Shown one piece after another: positions 1-7,977 of a stretch of 14,313 nt of DNA. Source of the stretch: Aliarcobacter butzleri. Its GTDB lineage: Bacteria > Campylobacterota > Campylobacteria > Campylobacterales > Arcobacteraceae. How positions within the stretch are numbered: position 1 is the first letter of the stretch; each line of letters opens with the position of its first letter. The notes beneath the pieces were generated by a model that was not told the DNA's origin, ran no database searches, and worked only from the letters and a program-made list of their open reading frames with translations. The position numbers and the translations under genes were made by a program. The stretch covers positions 1 through 14,313 of the forward strand of contig JAAYJJ010000190.1 in the NCBI GenBank assembly GCA_012522985.1, read 5' to 3'.

Positions 1-652
1 CATCTATCTCTATAATATCAAAGTTAATAGCTTCAAATCTCTTTTTAACATCTTCACTCCAAGCTAAAGAGGTATCTCCTTCTATAGTAATATCATTTGA
101 ATCATATATAATTATAAGATTATCAAGCCCTAGATGTCCAGCAGTCGAACAAGCTTCATAGCTAATCCCCTCTTGTAAATCACCATCACCACATAAACAA
201 TATACTTTATGATTTATTACATCTGCACTATCACTATTTAGTAGTTTTGCTGCGTATTTTGCCGCCATAGCAAAACCAACACTATTTGCTACACCTTGAC
301 CTAGTGGACCTGTAGTTATCTCTATACCATCAGTATGAGCATATTCTGGATGCCCAGGGGTTTTTGAGCCAAGTTGTCTAAAGTTTTTTAGATCTTCTAT
401 ACTTAGATCATATCCCCAAAGATGAAGTAGTGAATATATAAGTCCTGTTGCATGTCCACCACTAAAAACAACTCTATCACGGTTTAGCCATTTTGAATCT
501 TTTGGATTTAGTACCAAATGTTCACTCAAAACTGTAGCAATATCAGCTAACCCCATAGGTGCCCCAGGGTGACCACTATTTGCTCTTTGTATCATATCTG
601 CTGCAAGAAATCTTATAGTGTTTGCAGCTTCAACTCTAATATTTTTTGACAT
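1..652 (-). CDS. tkt: Transketolase, N-terminal part (cut by window edge)
   Basis: Transketolase moves two-carbon ketol units between sugar phosphates in the non-oxidative pentose phosphate pathway, using thiamine diphosphate (ThDP) and a divalent metal in the cytoplasm. The ATG at 652-650 is preceded by AAGG, and 217 codons are visible before the window ends, about one third of a typical protein of roughly 640 residues. Visible hallmarks are SGHPG (residues 26-30, substrate/ThDP histidine H28), GGHATG (65-70), GPLGQG (115-120) and the ThDP-metal motif GDGDLQEG (155-162), followed by YDSNDITIEG with the metal-ligand asparagine near 186. This is the pyrophosphate-binding domain; the Pyr and C-terminal domains lie outside. 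The gene diverges from topA across a 113-bp spacer. Identification is firm; paralogue status cannot be judged. Confidence 0.95.
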   Translation of the reverse strand, partial: MSKNIRVEAANTIRFLAADMIQRANSGHPGAPMGLADIATVLSEHLVLNPKDSKWLNRDRVVFSGGHATGLIYSLLHLWGYDLSIEDLKNFRQLGSKTPGHPEYAHTDGIEITTGPLGQGVANSVGFAMAAKYAAKLLNSDSADVINHKVYCLCGDGDLQEGISYEACSTAGHLGLDNLIIIYDSNDITIEGDTSLAWSEDVKKRFEAINFDIIEID

Positions 653-683
653 CTCTTACCTTAAGTTCAATTTATTTTGAAAT

Positions 684-689
684 ATTATA
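684..689 (-). promoter_or_regulatory. Probable -10 box of tkt
   Basis: On the minus strand the spacer reads GCTATAAT, a perfect TATAAT preceded by an A/T-rich stretch and no obvious -35. It sits about 32 bp upstream of the tkt ATG, which would give a leader of about 25 nt containing the AAGG ribosome site. Inference from sequence only. Confidence 0.5.
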
Positions 690-729
690 GCTTTTTTTCT
701 CTTTAAAATAAGTTTAATACTATTTACCC

Positions 730-735
730 TACAAT
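730..735 (+). promoter_or_regulatory. Possible -10 box of the topA operon
   Basis: TACAAT lies 30 bp upstream of the topA GTG start, a reasonable position for a -10 element with a short leader (about 24 nt). It matches TATAAT in five of six positions. Other A/T-rich hexamers nearby (for example around 715) could serve instead. Confidence 0.35.
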
Positions 736-765
736 TTCAAATCAATTTAAACAAAAAGGTGTAAA

Positions 766-3027
766 GTGCAAAATCTAGTTATAGTAGAATCCCCAGCAAA
801 AGCAAAAACCATATCTAAATTCTTAGGCAATGAATATAAAGTCTTAGCCTCTATGGGACATGTAAGGGATCTTCCTAAAACTACTTTGGGCTTTGATCCA
901 GATAATGACTTCAAACCTCAATACCAAGTAAGTGCAGATAAAAAAAAGATTATAAGTGAACTGAAAAAAAACATCAACAAAGAGACAACTATCTTTTTAG
1001 CATCAGATGAGGATAGAGAGGGTGAGGCTATTGCATGGCATTTAATAGATGCTCTTAAGATACAAAAAAATCCTCTAAAAAGGATAGTTTTTCATGAGAT
1101 TACCAAAGATGCTATACTTAATGCTATAAAAAATCCAAGAGATGTTGATCAAAACCTAGTAGATGCCCAACAAGCAAGAAGAATACTAGATAGAGCTGTT
1201 GGATATAAACTTTCACCTCTACTATGGAAAAAGATAAGAAAGGGTTTAAGTGCTGGAAGAGTTCAAAGTGTGGCAGTTAGAATTATAGTTGATAGAGAAA
1301 GAGAGATTAAAGCTTTTATCCCAGAAGAGTTTTGGAAGATCAAAGCTGATTTTATAAACCCTAGCTTTAATGCTGAACTTATAAAAGAAAATGGTAAAAA
1401 TCTCAAAATCAAAAATGAAACCCAAGCAAAAACTATAGAAAACTCTTTATTAAATGGAGAGTTTTTTCTAAAAGATATAGAAGAAAAAGAGGGTACCAAA
1501 ACTCCATCAGCTCCTTTTACAACTTCAACCTTGCAACAAGAAGCTAGTAGAAAGCTAGGATTTAGTGTAGCTCAAACTATGATGATAGCACAACAACTCT
1601 ATGAAGGAAACTTTGATAAATCTATACCAAATCACACTGGTGGTCTTATAACATATATGAGAACAGACTCAGTCAATCTATCAAAGGTAGCCACCTCACA
1701 AGCCAAAGAGGTAATAGAAAAAGAGTATGGTGTAGAGTATTCGCTAAAAAGTGCTAGAGTCTATAAATCATCAGCAAAAGGAGCTCAAGAAGCACATGAG
1801 GCTATAAGACCTGTTGATCTTAGAGTTAAACCATCATCTATAAAAGCCTATCTTGATGCTAGACAATTTAGACTATATGAGCTTATTTGGAAAAGAACTA
1901 TAGCTACTCAAATGGCAAATGCAAAACTAAATAATACTACATATATTATAGAAGCTGGTCAAAATAAAGAGTTTGAGTTCCAAGCAAAAGGACAAACTAT
2001 AGTTTTTGCTGGTTTTATGAAGGCTTATACAGAAGGTAGTGATGATCCTGATGCGGTACTTGATGGAGCTGAAAAACTACTTCCAAATATTAAAAAAGAG
2101 ACTCTTTTAGAAAAAGAGAAACTAAACCTTGAACAACATTTTACAAAACCACCTGCAAGATATACAGAAGCCTCACTAGTTAAAAAACTTGAAAGCGAAG
2201 GAATAGGGCGACCATCAACCTATGCTCCAACAATTTCAACTATTCAAACAAGAGAGTATGTAATAAAAACTGAAGATAAAAAATTAGCTCCTACTGATAT
2301 AGGTGAAGTTGTAAATGATTTTTTAGTTGAGCATTTTCCTCAAATAGTAGATCTAAGCTTTACAGCAAAAGCTGAAGAGGAGTTTGACCAAATAGCTGAA
2401 GGCAAAATAGCTTGGACTCAAGTTATGGCTGAGTTTTATACTAAATTTGTAGCTACTATAGAAGATAAAGAAAAAACAGCCCAAAGAGTAAGTACTCCAG
2501 CTAGAGTACTTGGAACTGATCCAAAAAGTGGCAAAGAGGTAAGTGTTAAAGTAGGGCGATATGGTCCTTATGTACAAATAGGTGAAGCTAGTGAAGATGA
2601 AAAGCCTCTTTTTGTCTCTATTCCAAAAACAAAGAGTGTTGAGACTATCACTTTAGAAGAGGCTTTAGGGCTTTTTGCACTTCCTAGAGTTGTAGGTAAA
2701 AATAGTGATGGTATCGATATCATAGCAAATATAGGAAGATATGGCCCATATCTACAAGTAGAAAAAAAGTTTTTCTCTATTAAAAAAGATGATCCATATA
2801 CTATAGAACTTGATCGTGCTTTAGAAGTAATAACCGAAGAGAGTAGCAAAAAACAAAATGAACCTATAAAAGAGTTTGAATTAGAAAAAATTGCTATACT
2901 TGATGGAAGATATGGTCCATATATAAAAAAGGGTAGAAAAAACTATAAAATCCCAAAAACAAAAGTAGCCTCTGAACTAACTCTTGAAGAGTGTTTGGAA
3001 ATAATAGCAAAAACTGATAAAAAATGA
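766..3027 (+). CDS. topA: DNA topoisomerase I (type IA)
   Basis: Type IA topoisomerase that relaxes negative supercoils by cutting and passing single strands. The start is GTG at 766 with AAGG six bases upstream; translation then gives the classic opening VIVESPAKAKTI. The Toprim domain carries E8 and the acidic triad ASDEDREGE (D81, D83, E85). SAGRVQS (near 162-168) and GGLITYMRTDS with the nucleophile Tyr297 follow. The C-terminus has three Topo_C_Rpt-like units, each around GRYGPY (near residues 597, 657 and 714). At 753 residues it is near normal length, but I find no CxxC zinc ribbons: the only cysteine seen in the tail is a single one near the end. It heads an operon and its stop overlaps the next start (ATGA). 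Confidence 0.97.
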   Translation: MQNLVIVESPAKAKTISKFLGNEYKVLASMGHVRDLPKTTLGFDPDNDFKPQYQVSADKKKIISELKKNINKETTIFLASDEDREGEAIAWHLIDALKIQKNPLKRIVFHEITKDAILNAIKNPRDVDQNLVDAQQARRILDRAVGYKLSPLLWKKIRKGLSAGRVQSVAVRIIVDREREIKAFIPEEFWKIKADFINPSFNAELIKENGKNLKIKNETQAKTIENSLLNGEFFLKDIEEKEGTKTPSAPFTTSTLQQEASRKLGFSVAQTMMIAQQLYEGNFDKSIPNHTGGLITYMRTDSVNLSKVATSQAKEVIEKEYGVEYSLKSARVYKSSAKGAQEAHEAIRPVDLRVKPSSIKAYLDARQFRLYELIWKRTIATQMANAKLNNTTYIIEAGQNKEFEFQAKGQTIVFAGFMKAYTEGSDDPDAVLDGAEKLLPNIKKETLLEKEKLNLEQHFTKPPARYTEASLVKKLESEGIGRPSTYAPTISTIQTREYVIKTEDKKLAPTDIGEVVNDFLVEHFPQIVDLSFTAKAEEEFDQIAEGKIAWTQVMAEFYTKFVATIEDKEKTAQRVSTPARVLGTDPKSGKEVSVKVGRYGPYVQIGEASEDEKPLFVSIPKTKSVETITLEEALGLFALPRVVGKNSDGIDIIANIGRYGPYLQVEKKFFSIKKDDPYTIELDRALEVITEESSKKQNEPIKEFELEKIAILDGRYGPYIKKGRKNYKIPKTKVASELTLEECLEIIAKTDKK

Positions 3028-3542
3028 GTATAAAAATAGGAGTAATCTCTGATAGCCACTTAAAGCTTGATTATTTTTCTTTGGTTTTATCCAAACTAAA
3101 AGAAGAAAATGTAGATTATATCCTTCATGCTGGAGATATTTGTGATAAAAGAGCCTTAGATCTTCTTAGCTCTTTAGATATCCCATATAGAGTTGTCTTT
3201 GGTAACAATGACTACCATCTTATAGAAGAATCACATAACTACAACATCGCTAAAGAGCCAAGTTATTTTAAGATAAATAATACAACTTTTAAAATGATGC
3301 ATCTTCCATATTATATGAGTGCTGATAGTGATGTGGTTATATTTGGGCATACCCATATTTTTGAGCATCTTTATAATGGCAAAACTCTATATTTAAACCC
3401 TGGTGAAGTTTGTGCAAGACAAAAACCAAAAATAGAGTTTGTTATCCTTTATATAGATGAAAAAACATATAAAATATGCTATCATTACTATAATAAAGAG
3501 GATTTATCTCTATATAAAAAGGAAATAATATATGAAAAATAA
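3024..3542 (+). CDS. YfcE/MJ0936-type metallophosphodiesterase
   Basis: Small calcineurin-like metallophosphoesterase of 172 residues. The dimetal motifs are all present: DSH (D10, H12), GD (G37-D38), GNND (60-63), a histidine in MMHLP (H93) and GHTH (108-111), followed by NPGE where the family usually has NPGS. YfcE and MJ0936 relatives hydrolyse phosphodiester model substrates with Mn or Ni, but the natural substrate is generally unknown, so no specific function is claimed. The ATG overlaps the topA stop by four bases (ATGA) and the 3' end overlaps bioB by 11 bases, so translation of all three genes is probably coupled. No signal peptide: cytoplasmic. Confidence 0.88.
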   Translation: MSIKIGVISDSHLKLDYFSLVLSKLKEENVDYILHAGDICDKRALDLLSSLDIPYRVVFGNNDYHLIEESHNYNIAKEPSYFKINNTTFKMMHLPYYMSADSDVVIFGHTHIFEHLYNGKTLYLNPGEVCARQKPKIEFVILYIDEKTYKICYHYYNKEDLSLYKKEIIYEK

Positions 3543-4380
3543 GATTTACTTATGTGCTATTTCAAATATAGAAAGTGGTACTTGCAATGAAGATTGTAAG
3601 TTTTGTACTCAAAGTGTTAAATATAAAGCTGATATTCAAAGATATAAACAAAAAGATATTGCTACAATAATAGAAGATGCAAAAAGAGCAAAAGAAAATA
3701 AAGCTGTTGGTTTTTGTTTGGTAACTGCTGGAAAAGGCTTAGATGATAAAAGACTTGATTTTGTATGCCGTGCTGCTTATGAAGTAAGTAAGCTTGATCT
3801 TGGACTTAAAATCATAGCTTGTAATGGAACAGCTTCTATAGAGCAGTTAAAAGAGCTAAAAAAACATGGTGTTAAAAACTATAACCATAACCTTGAAAGC
3901 TCTAAAGAGTACTATAAAGAGATTTGTACAACTCATGATTGGGATGAGAGATATGAGACTTGCCAAAATATCAATAGTGTAGGGCTAGGGCTTGTATGTG
4001 GTGGTATTTTTGGACTAGGAGAGGGCTATGAAGATAGAATCTCTATGCTAAAGTCCATAGCTTCACTAAATCCTATAAATGTACCTTTAAACTTTTTTCA
4101 TCCAAATGAAGCCTTACCATTTACTTCTAATCCTCTTTCAAAAGATGAAGCATTTGCTCTTATAAAAAAAGCTAGAGATATGATACCAAATGCACATAAG
4201 ATCATGGTTGCAGGTGGAAGAGGCTTAATGTTTGGTGATGATGAGTATAAGATTTTCGAGCATGGTGCAAATGCCTTTGTTATAGGTGATTATCTTACAA
4301 CCAAAGGCAAAACACCAGCTGATGATATCAAAAACCTAGAGCTTTTAGGATATGAAATAGCTAGTGAGTGTAATAAATAA
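3532..4380 (+). CDS. bioB: Biotin synthase (radical SAM), short Campylobacterota form
   Basis: Biotin synthase inserts sulfur into dethiobiotin in the last step of biotin formation. The radical-SAM [4Fe-4S] motif is C18-x3-C22-x2-C25 near the N-terminus. The likely ligands of the sacrificial [2Fe-2S] cluster are C62 (GFCLVTAG), C97 (IIACNGT), C156 (LVCGGIFGLGE) and R230 (VAGGRG), matching Cys97, Cys128, Cys188 and Arg260 of the E. coli enzyme. YNHNLESS is also typical. At 282 residues it is shorter than the E. coli protein (346), mostly through a missing N-terminal extension. AAGGA precedes the ATG, which lies inside the end of the phosphodiesterase gene. No other bio genes are in the window. 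topA and bioB are also neighbours in Campylobacter jejuni, from memory. Confidence 0.95.
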   Translation: MKNKIYLCAISNIESGTCNEDCKFCTQSVKYKADIQRYKQKDIATIIEDAKRAKENKAVGFCLVTAGKGLDDKRLDFVCRAAYEVSKLDLGLKIIACNGTASIEQLKELKKHGVKNYNHNLESSKEYYKEICTTHDWDERYETCQNINSVGLGLVCGGIFGLGEGYEDRISMLKSIASLNPINVPLNFFHPNEALPFTSNPLSKDEAFALIKKARDMIPNAHKIMVAGGRGLMFGDDEYKIFEHGANAFVIGDYLTTKGKTPADDIKNLELLGYEIASECNK

Positions 4381-4394
4381 ATTACACTATCACT
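4363..4394. terminator. Convergent hairpin embedding both stop codons (bioB / AMIN gene)
   Basis: GTGTAAT (4368-4374) pairs with ATTACAC (4381-4387) around a six-base loop, and AGTGA (4363-4367) pairs with TCACT (4390-4394) with a two-base bulge at 4388-4389, giving 12 bp in total. The bioB TAA (4378-4380) is in the loop and the AMIN-gene stop (4390-4392) is in the right arm. T-runs after it are poor on both sides, so termination is likely but not certain. Confidence 0.5.
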
Positions 4395-5175
4395 TATGTT
4401 TTACAACTACTTTTGTATCACTATAGCTACTTTCATACTTACTTATAGGCTCTTTTAGCTCAACAACTACCCTAAAAAATCCATCTTTTGGGTGGTTACC
4501 TATGGCTATTTGTTTAAAGTAAGGATGATCTATATCAAATCTTTTTGTAGTAAACTTTGCATTAGCTCTAAAATCAAATACTATTTTATTCTCTTGATGA
4601 AGATCTAATTTTTTAAATACTTTATATTTTGAAGAGATTTCAATCCTATTATCATAATAGTTTATATCTACAAATCTCAAACCCGTACTAATTGTAGCTA
4701 TATTCTCTTTTTTTGCTTCTTGTTTTTCTTCTTGGATAGGTAAAGTTGTTTGTTGCTCTTTAATATCCTCTTTTGGTTTGCTTAGCTTTATACTCTCTTC
4801 TTCTTTTTTATCTATTGCCTCTTTTGGTACTATTTCTTGCTTAGCTTCTTTCTCTATTTGTTTTTCTTTTATTTTTGGACTAAGCGGCTTTTTTTCTTCA
4901 ATTTTTTGTGACTTAGACTCTTGTGTAGGTTTTGGCTTCTCCTCTTTTTTGGGATCAGGCTTAATATCCTCTTTTAAGATAGATTTTGGAGTATCATCAA
5001 CTTTTTGTTCTTCTATTTCAAAATCATCTTCTATCTCATCATACTCACGTGAATCTAAAAATCTCTCAAATAACCTACTCTTTTCTTCTTCAAACTCCTC
5101 TGTAGGATCAAAAGGATTCAACCTAGCAAAAGCAACTGTAACGATTATAAAATATAAAAAAATCTTTTTCATCAT
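4390..5175 (-). CDS. Secreted AMIN-domain protein with charged linker
   Basis: 261-residue exported protein. Residues 2-17 form a signal peptide (KK followed by a hydrophobic run and AFA, likely cleavage near 17/18). Residues about 25-160 are a low-complexity linker very rich in Lys, Glu, Pro and Gln. Residues about 163-261 resemble an AMIN domain (alternating beta strands, for example FVDINYYDNRIEI, KIVFDFRANAKF and FFRVVVELKEPI). AMIN domains localise amidases and other envelope proteins to division sites or peptidoglycan; no amidase catalytic domain is present, so this is a binding or scaffold protein. The ATG overlaps the FtsB-like stop (ATGA), so the two are translated together. A related gene pair follows eno in other Campylobacterota. 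The precise role is unknown. Confidence 0.8.
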   Translation of the reverse strand: MMKKIFLYFIIVTVAFARLNPFDPTEEFEEEKSRLFERFLDSREYDEIEDDFEIEEQKVDDTPKSILKEDIKPDPKKEEKPKPTQESKSQKIEEKKPLSPKIKEKQIEKEAKQEIVPKEAIDKKEEESIKLSKPKEDIKEQQTTLPIQEEKQEAKKENIATISTGLRFVDINYYDNRIEISSKYKVFKKLDLHQENKIVFDFRANAKFTTKRFDIDHPYFKQIAIGNHPKDGFFRVVVELKEPISKYESSYSDTKVVVKHK

Positions 5176-5432
5176 TTTGGCTCCAAATTTTTTAACTCAA
5201 AGTACTCTTTTTGTAACCTCGCATTATCAGCTTGTAACCTTTTTATCTCATTTTCCAAATACTCTTCTTTATGCTTTAAAGAGTCATAAACCTCCAAAGA
5301 GCTATTACCAAAAAATATATCAGCAATATGTTTTGCAAAGAATATTGTAAATAGTACCAAAAATATCACATAAAAGATAGATCTAAAAGACTTTTTTATA
5401 CTCTTTTTTTGTGATATTTTAGTTTTTTGCAT
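5172..5432 (-). CDS. FtsB/DivIC-like septum formation protein
   Basis: 86-residue bitopic membrane protein. It has a Lys/Arg-rich cytoplasmic tail (1-17), one transmembrane helix (about 18-34) and an extracytoplasmic coiled coil (about 46-82, with leucine-spaced heptads such as YLENEIKRLQADNARLQKEY). This is the plan of FtsB/DivIC proteins, which join FtsL and FtsQ in the divisome. No Shine-Dalgarno is visible: the ATG lies two bases after the eno stop (TAAATATG), so translation probably depends on ribosomes finishing eno. It overlaps the downstream AMIN gene. Sequence conservation in this family is low, so assignment rests on architecture and the conserved eno neighbourhood. Confidence 0.75.
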   Translation of the reverse strand: MQKTKISQKKSIKKSFRSIFYVIFLVLFTIFFAKHIADIFFGNSSLEVYDSLKHKEEYLENEIKRLQADNARLQKEYFELKNLEPK

Positions 5433-5434
5433 AT

Positions 5435-6715
<1,281 letters not shown>

Positions 6716-6758
6716 CTAAATAAAGCACTTATAAAAGTACTACAAAATATTTTGATAT

Positions 6759-6764
6759 ATTCTA
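6759..6764 (-). promoter_or_regulatory. Possible -10 box of eno
   Basis: TAGAAT on the minus strand, about 53 bp upstream of the eno TTG. It would give a leader of about 45 nt containing the imperfect inverted repeat GCACTT-ataa-AAGTAC (6725-6740). Several A/T hexamers compete, and read-through from the upstream ABC gene is also possible. Confidence 0.3.
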
Positions 6765-6787
6765 CTATATTTTTTATTAAAAAAGTG

Positions 6788-7576
6788 TTATCCTATGGAT
6801 TTTATATAATATCTACCGTTTTTTTTATCTATTTTGAGATCTAAATTAAATATCTCACTTAAGTTTTTGCTTGTTAGTATATCTTCTTTTTTACCTTGTT
6901 TATATATAGTTTGATTATGTATTAAAGCAATATTATCTATCTCTTCAAAAATCTCTTCTAAATGATGAGTTACCAATATAATTGATGAGTTTTGTGCTAG
7001 TTTTTTTAGCATTTTAATAAAGTTTATTTGTGACTTGATATCAAGTCCAACAGTAGGCTCATCTAAAATAAAGACCTTTGGAGAGTCTATTAAAGCCCTT
7101 GCTATTAATGCTCTTCTTAGCTCTCCTGTACTCATAGCTGATACCTTTTTATTCTTTATATCTAATATCTCTACAAATTCCATCACATCATAGGCTTTTT
7201 GTTTTTGAATATCAGAAAACTCTTTATAATCAAACATACCAACCCAACCATAATATCCACTTAATACCACCTCATAAGCACTTAGATAATAAGCCTCTTT
7301 TGCAAAATAGCTATGAAGATCATTTGTTATAATACCTAACTCTTTTTTAAGCTCAAAAATACTATATCTACTCTTTCCAAATATCTCTTTTTTAAACTTT
7401 TTATTTGCTCGTGGATGGATTTGTGATTGGATTAGCTTTAGTAAAGTTGATTTACCACTCCCATTGGCTCCAAGTATTGCCCAATGTTCACCTTGTTTGA
7501 TCTTAAGGTTGATATCTTTTAAGACTAGATTTTCATCATATCCTAAATCTATATTTTCAAACTCTATAATATACAT
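6788..7576 (-). CDS. ModF-like ABC ATPase, no partner permease nearby
   Basis: Single ABC ATP-binding domain, 262 residues. Walker A is GANGSGKST (36-44), the signature is STGEL (149-153, in place of LSGGQ), Walker B with the catalytic Glu is FILDEP (169-174) and the switch histidine is H204 (VTHHLEE). The STGE-type signature resembles E. coli ModF and B. subtilis YlmA-type proteins, whose roles are not firmly known. There is no membrane-spanning subunit or binding protein in the window, so it is either a stand-alone ATPase or works with a transporter encoded elsewhere. AGGAG precedes the ATG. It follows the SMR gene by eight bases and is surely co-transcribed with it. Confidence 0.85.
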   Translation of the reverse strand: MYIIEFENIDLGYDENLVLKDINLKIKQGEHWAILGANGSGKSTLLKLIQSQIHPRANKKFKKEIFGKSRYSIFELKKELGIITNDLHSYFAKEAYYLSAYEVVLSGYYGWVGMFDYKEFSDIQKQKAYDVMEFVEILDIKNKKVSAMSTGELRRALIARALIDSPKVFILDEPTVGLDIKSQINFIKMLKKLAQNSSIILVTHHLEEIFEEIDNIALIHNQTIYKQGKKEDILTSKNLSEIFNLDLKIDKKNGRYYIKSIG

Positions 7577-7584
7577 CTTTACTC

Positions 7585-7902
7585 CTAACTAGCAGAGAGT
7601 TTAAGTCCTATAATACCAAGTAAAATAAGTATAATACTAATAATCCTTACCATATCAACACTCTCACCAAAAAGTATCACTCCAGCTATTACAGTTCCAA
7701 CTGTACCAATACCTACCCATACAGCGTAAGCTGTACCTATTGGCAATGATTTTAATGATAGACTTAAAAGATAAAAACTTATCATCATAGTAACAATAGT
7801 AAAAACACTAGGAAGTAGCTTTGTAAAGCCTTGTGAAAACTTTAGTCCTACTGCCCAAAATATCTCAAATACTCCAGCAAAAAACAGTATAGTCCAACTC
7901 AT
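7585..7902 (-). CDS. gdx: SMR-family guanidinium exporter (Gdx/SugE type)
   Basis: 105-residue protein with four transmembrane helices, which would work as an antiparallel dual-topology dimer exchanging substrate for protons. The essential Glu13 lies in FAGVFEIFWAVGLK; the WAVGLK motif after Glu13 is typical of the Gdx (formerly SugE) subtype that exports guanidinium rather than of the multidrug EmrE subtype. LPIGTAYAVWVGIGTVG in helix 3 and the end GIIGLKLS also match SugE closely. There is a single gene, not a paired SMR. AAGG lies rather far (about 11 bases) upstream of the ATG. I see no guanidine riboswitch in the 75-bp leader. Substrate assignment is inferred from subtype motifs. Confidence 0.88.
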   Translation of the reverse strand: MSWTILFFAGVFEIFWAVGLKFSQGFTKLLPSVFTIVTMMISFYLLSLSLKSLPIGTAYAVWVGIGTVGTVIAGVILFGESVDMVRIISIILILLGIIGLKLSAS

Positions 7903-7928
7903 TATCTTATAAACCTTTTTATGTACAT

Positions 7929-7934
7929 TTTATA
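7929..7934 (-). promoter_or_regulatory. Possible -10 box of gdx
   Basis: TATAAA on the minus strand about 27 bp upstream of the gdx ATG, in a very A/T-rich divergent spacer. It would give a leader of about 20 nt including AAAAAGG. Weak evidence beyond the hexamer and its position. Confidence 0.3.
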
Positions 7935-7965
7935 TTAAACTACCATAAAATAAGATAAATCTAGT

Positions 7966-7971
7966 TATAAT
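7966..7971 (+). promoter_or_regulatory. -10 box immediately upstream of the EamA gene
   Basis: A perfect TATAAT ends six bases before the EamA ATG at 7978. A -10 at this place would start transcription at or within a base or two of the ATG, and there is no Shine-Dalgarno, so a leaderless mRNA is plausible. Confidence 0.5.
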
Positions 7972-7977
7972 CACTCT

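Noticed and set aside
4778..5350. Plus-strand open frame of 190 codons opposite the AMIN and FtsB-like genes
   Set aside because: It is a Ser/Phe-rich mirror of the Lys/Glu-rich linker on the other strand, has no ribosome site and no family resemblance.
6788..7576. Molybdate importer ATPase (ModC) as the specific function of the ABC protein
   Set aside because: No modA or modB is nearby, and the signature and length fit the ModF/YlmA-like group, for which transport is not established.
7903..7977. Guanidine riboswitch ahead of gdx
   Set aside because: The 75-bp spacer is A/T-rich and shows neither the paired ACGR hairpins of the guanidine-II class nor room for the larger guanidine-I fold.
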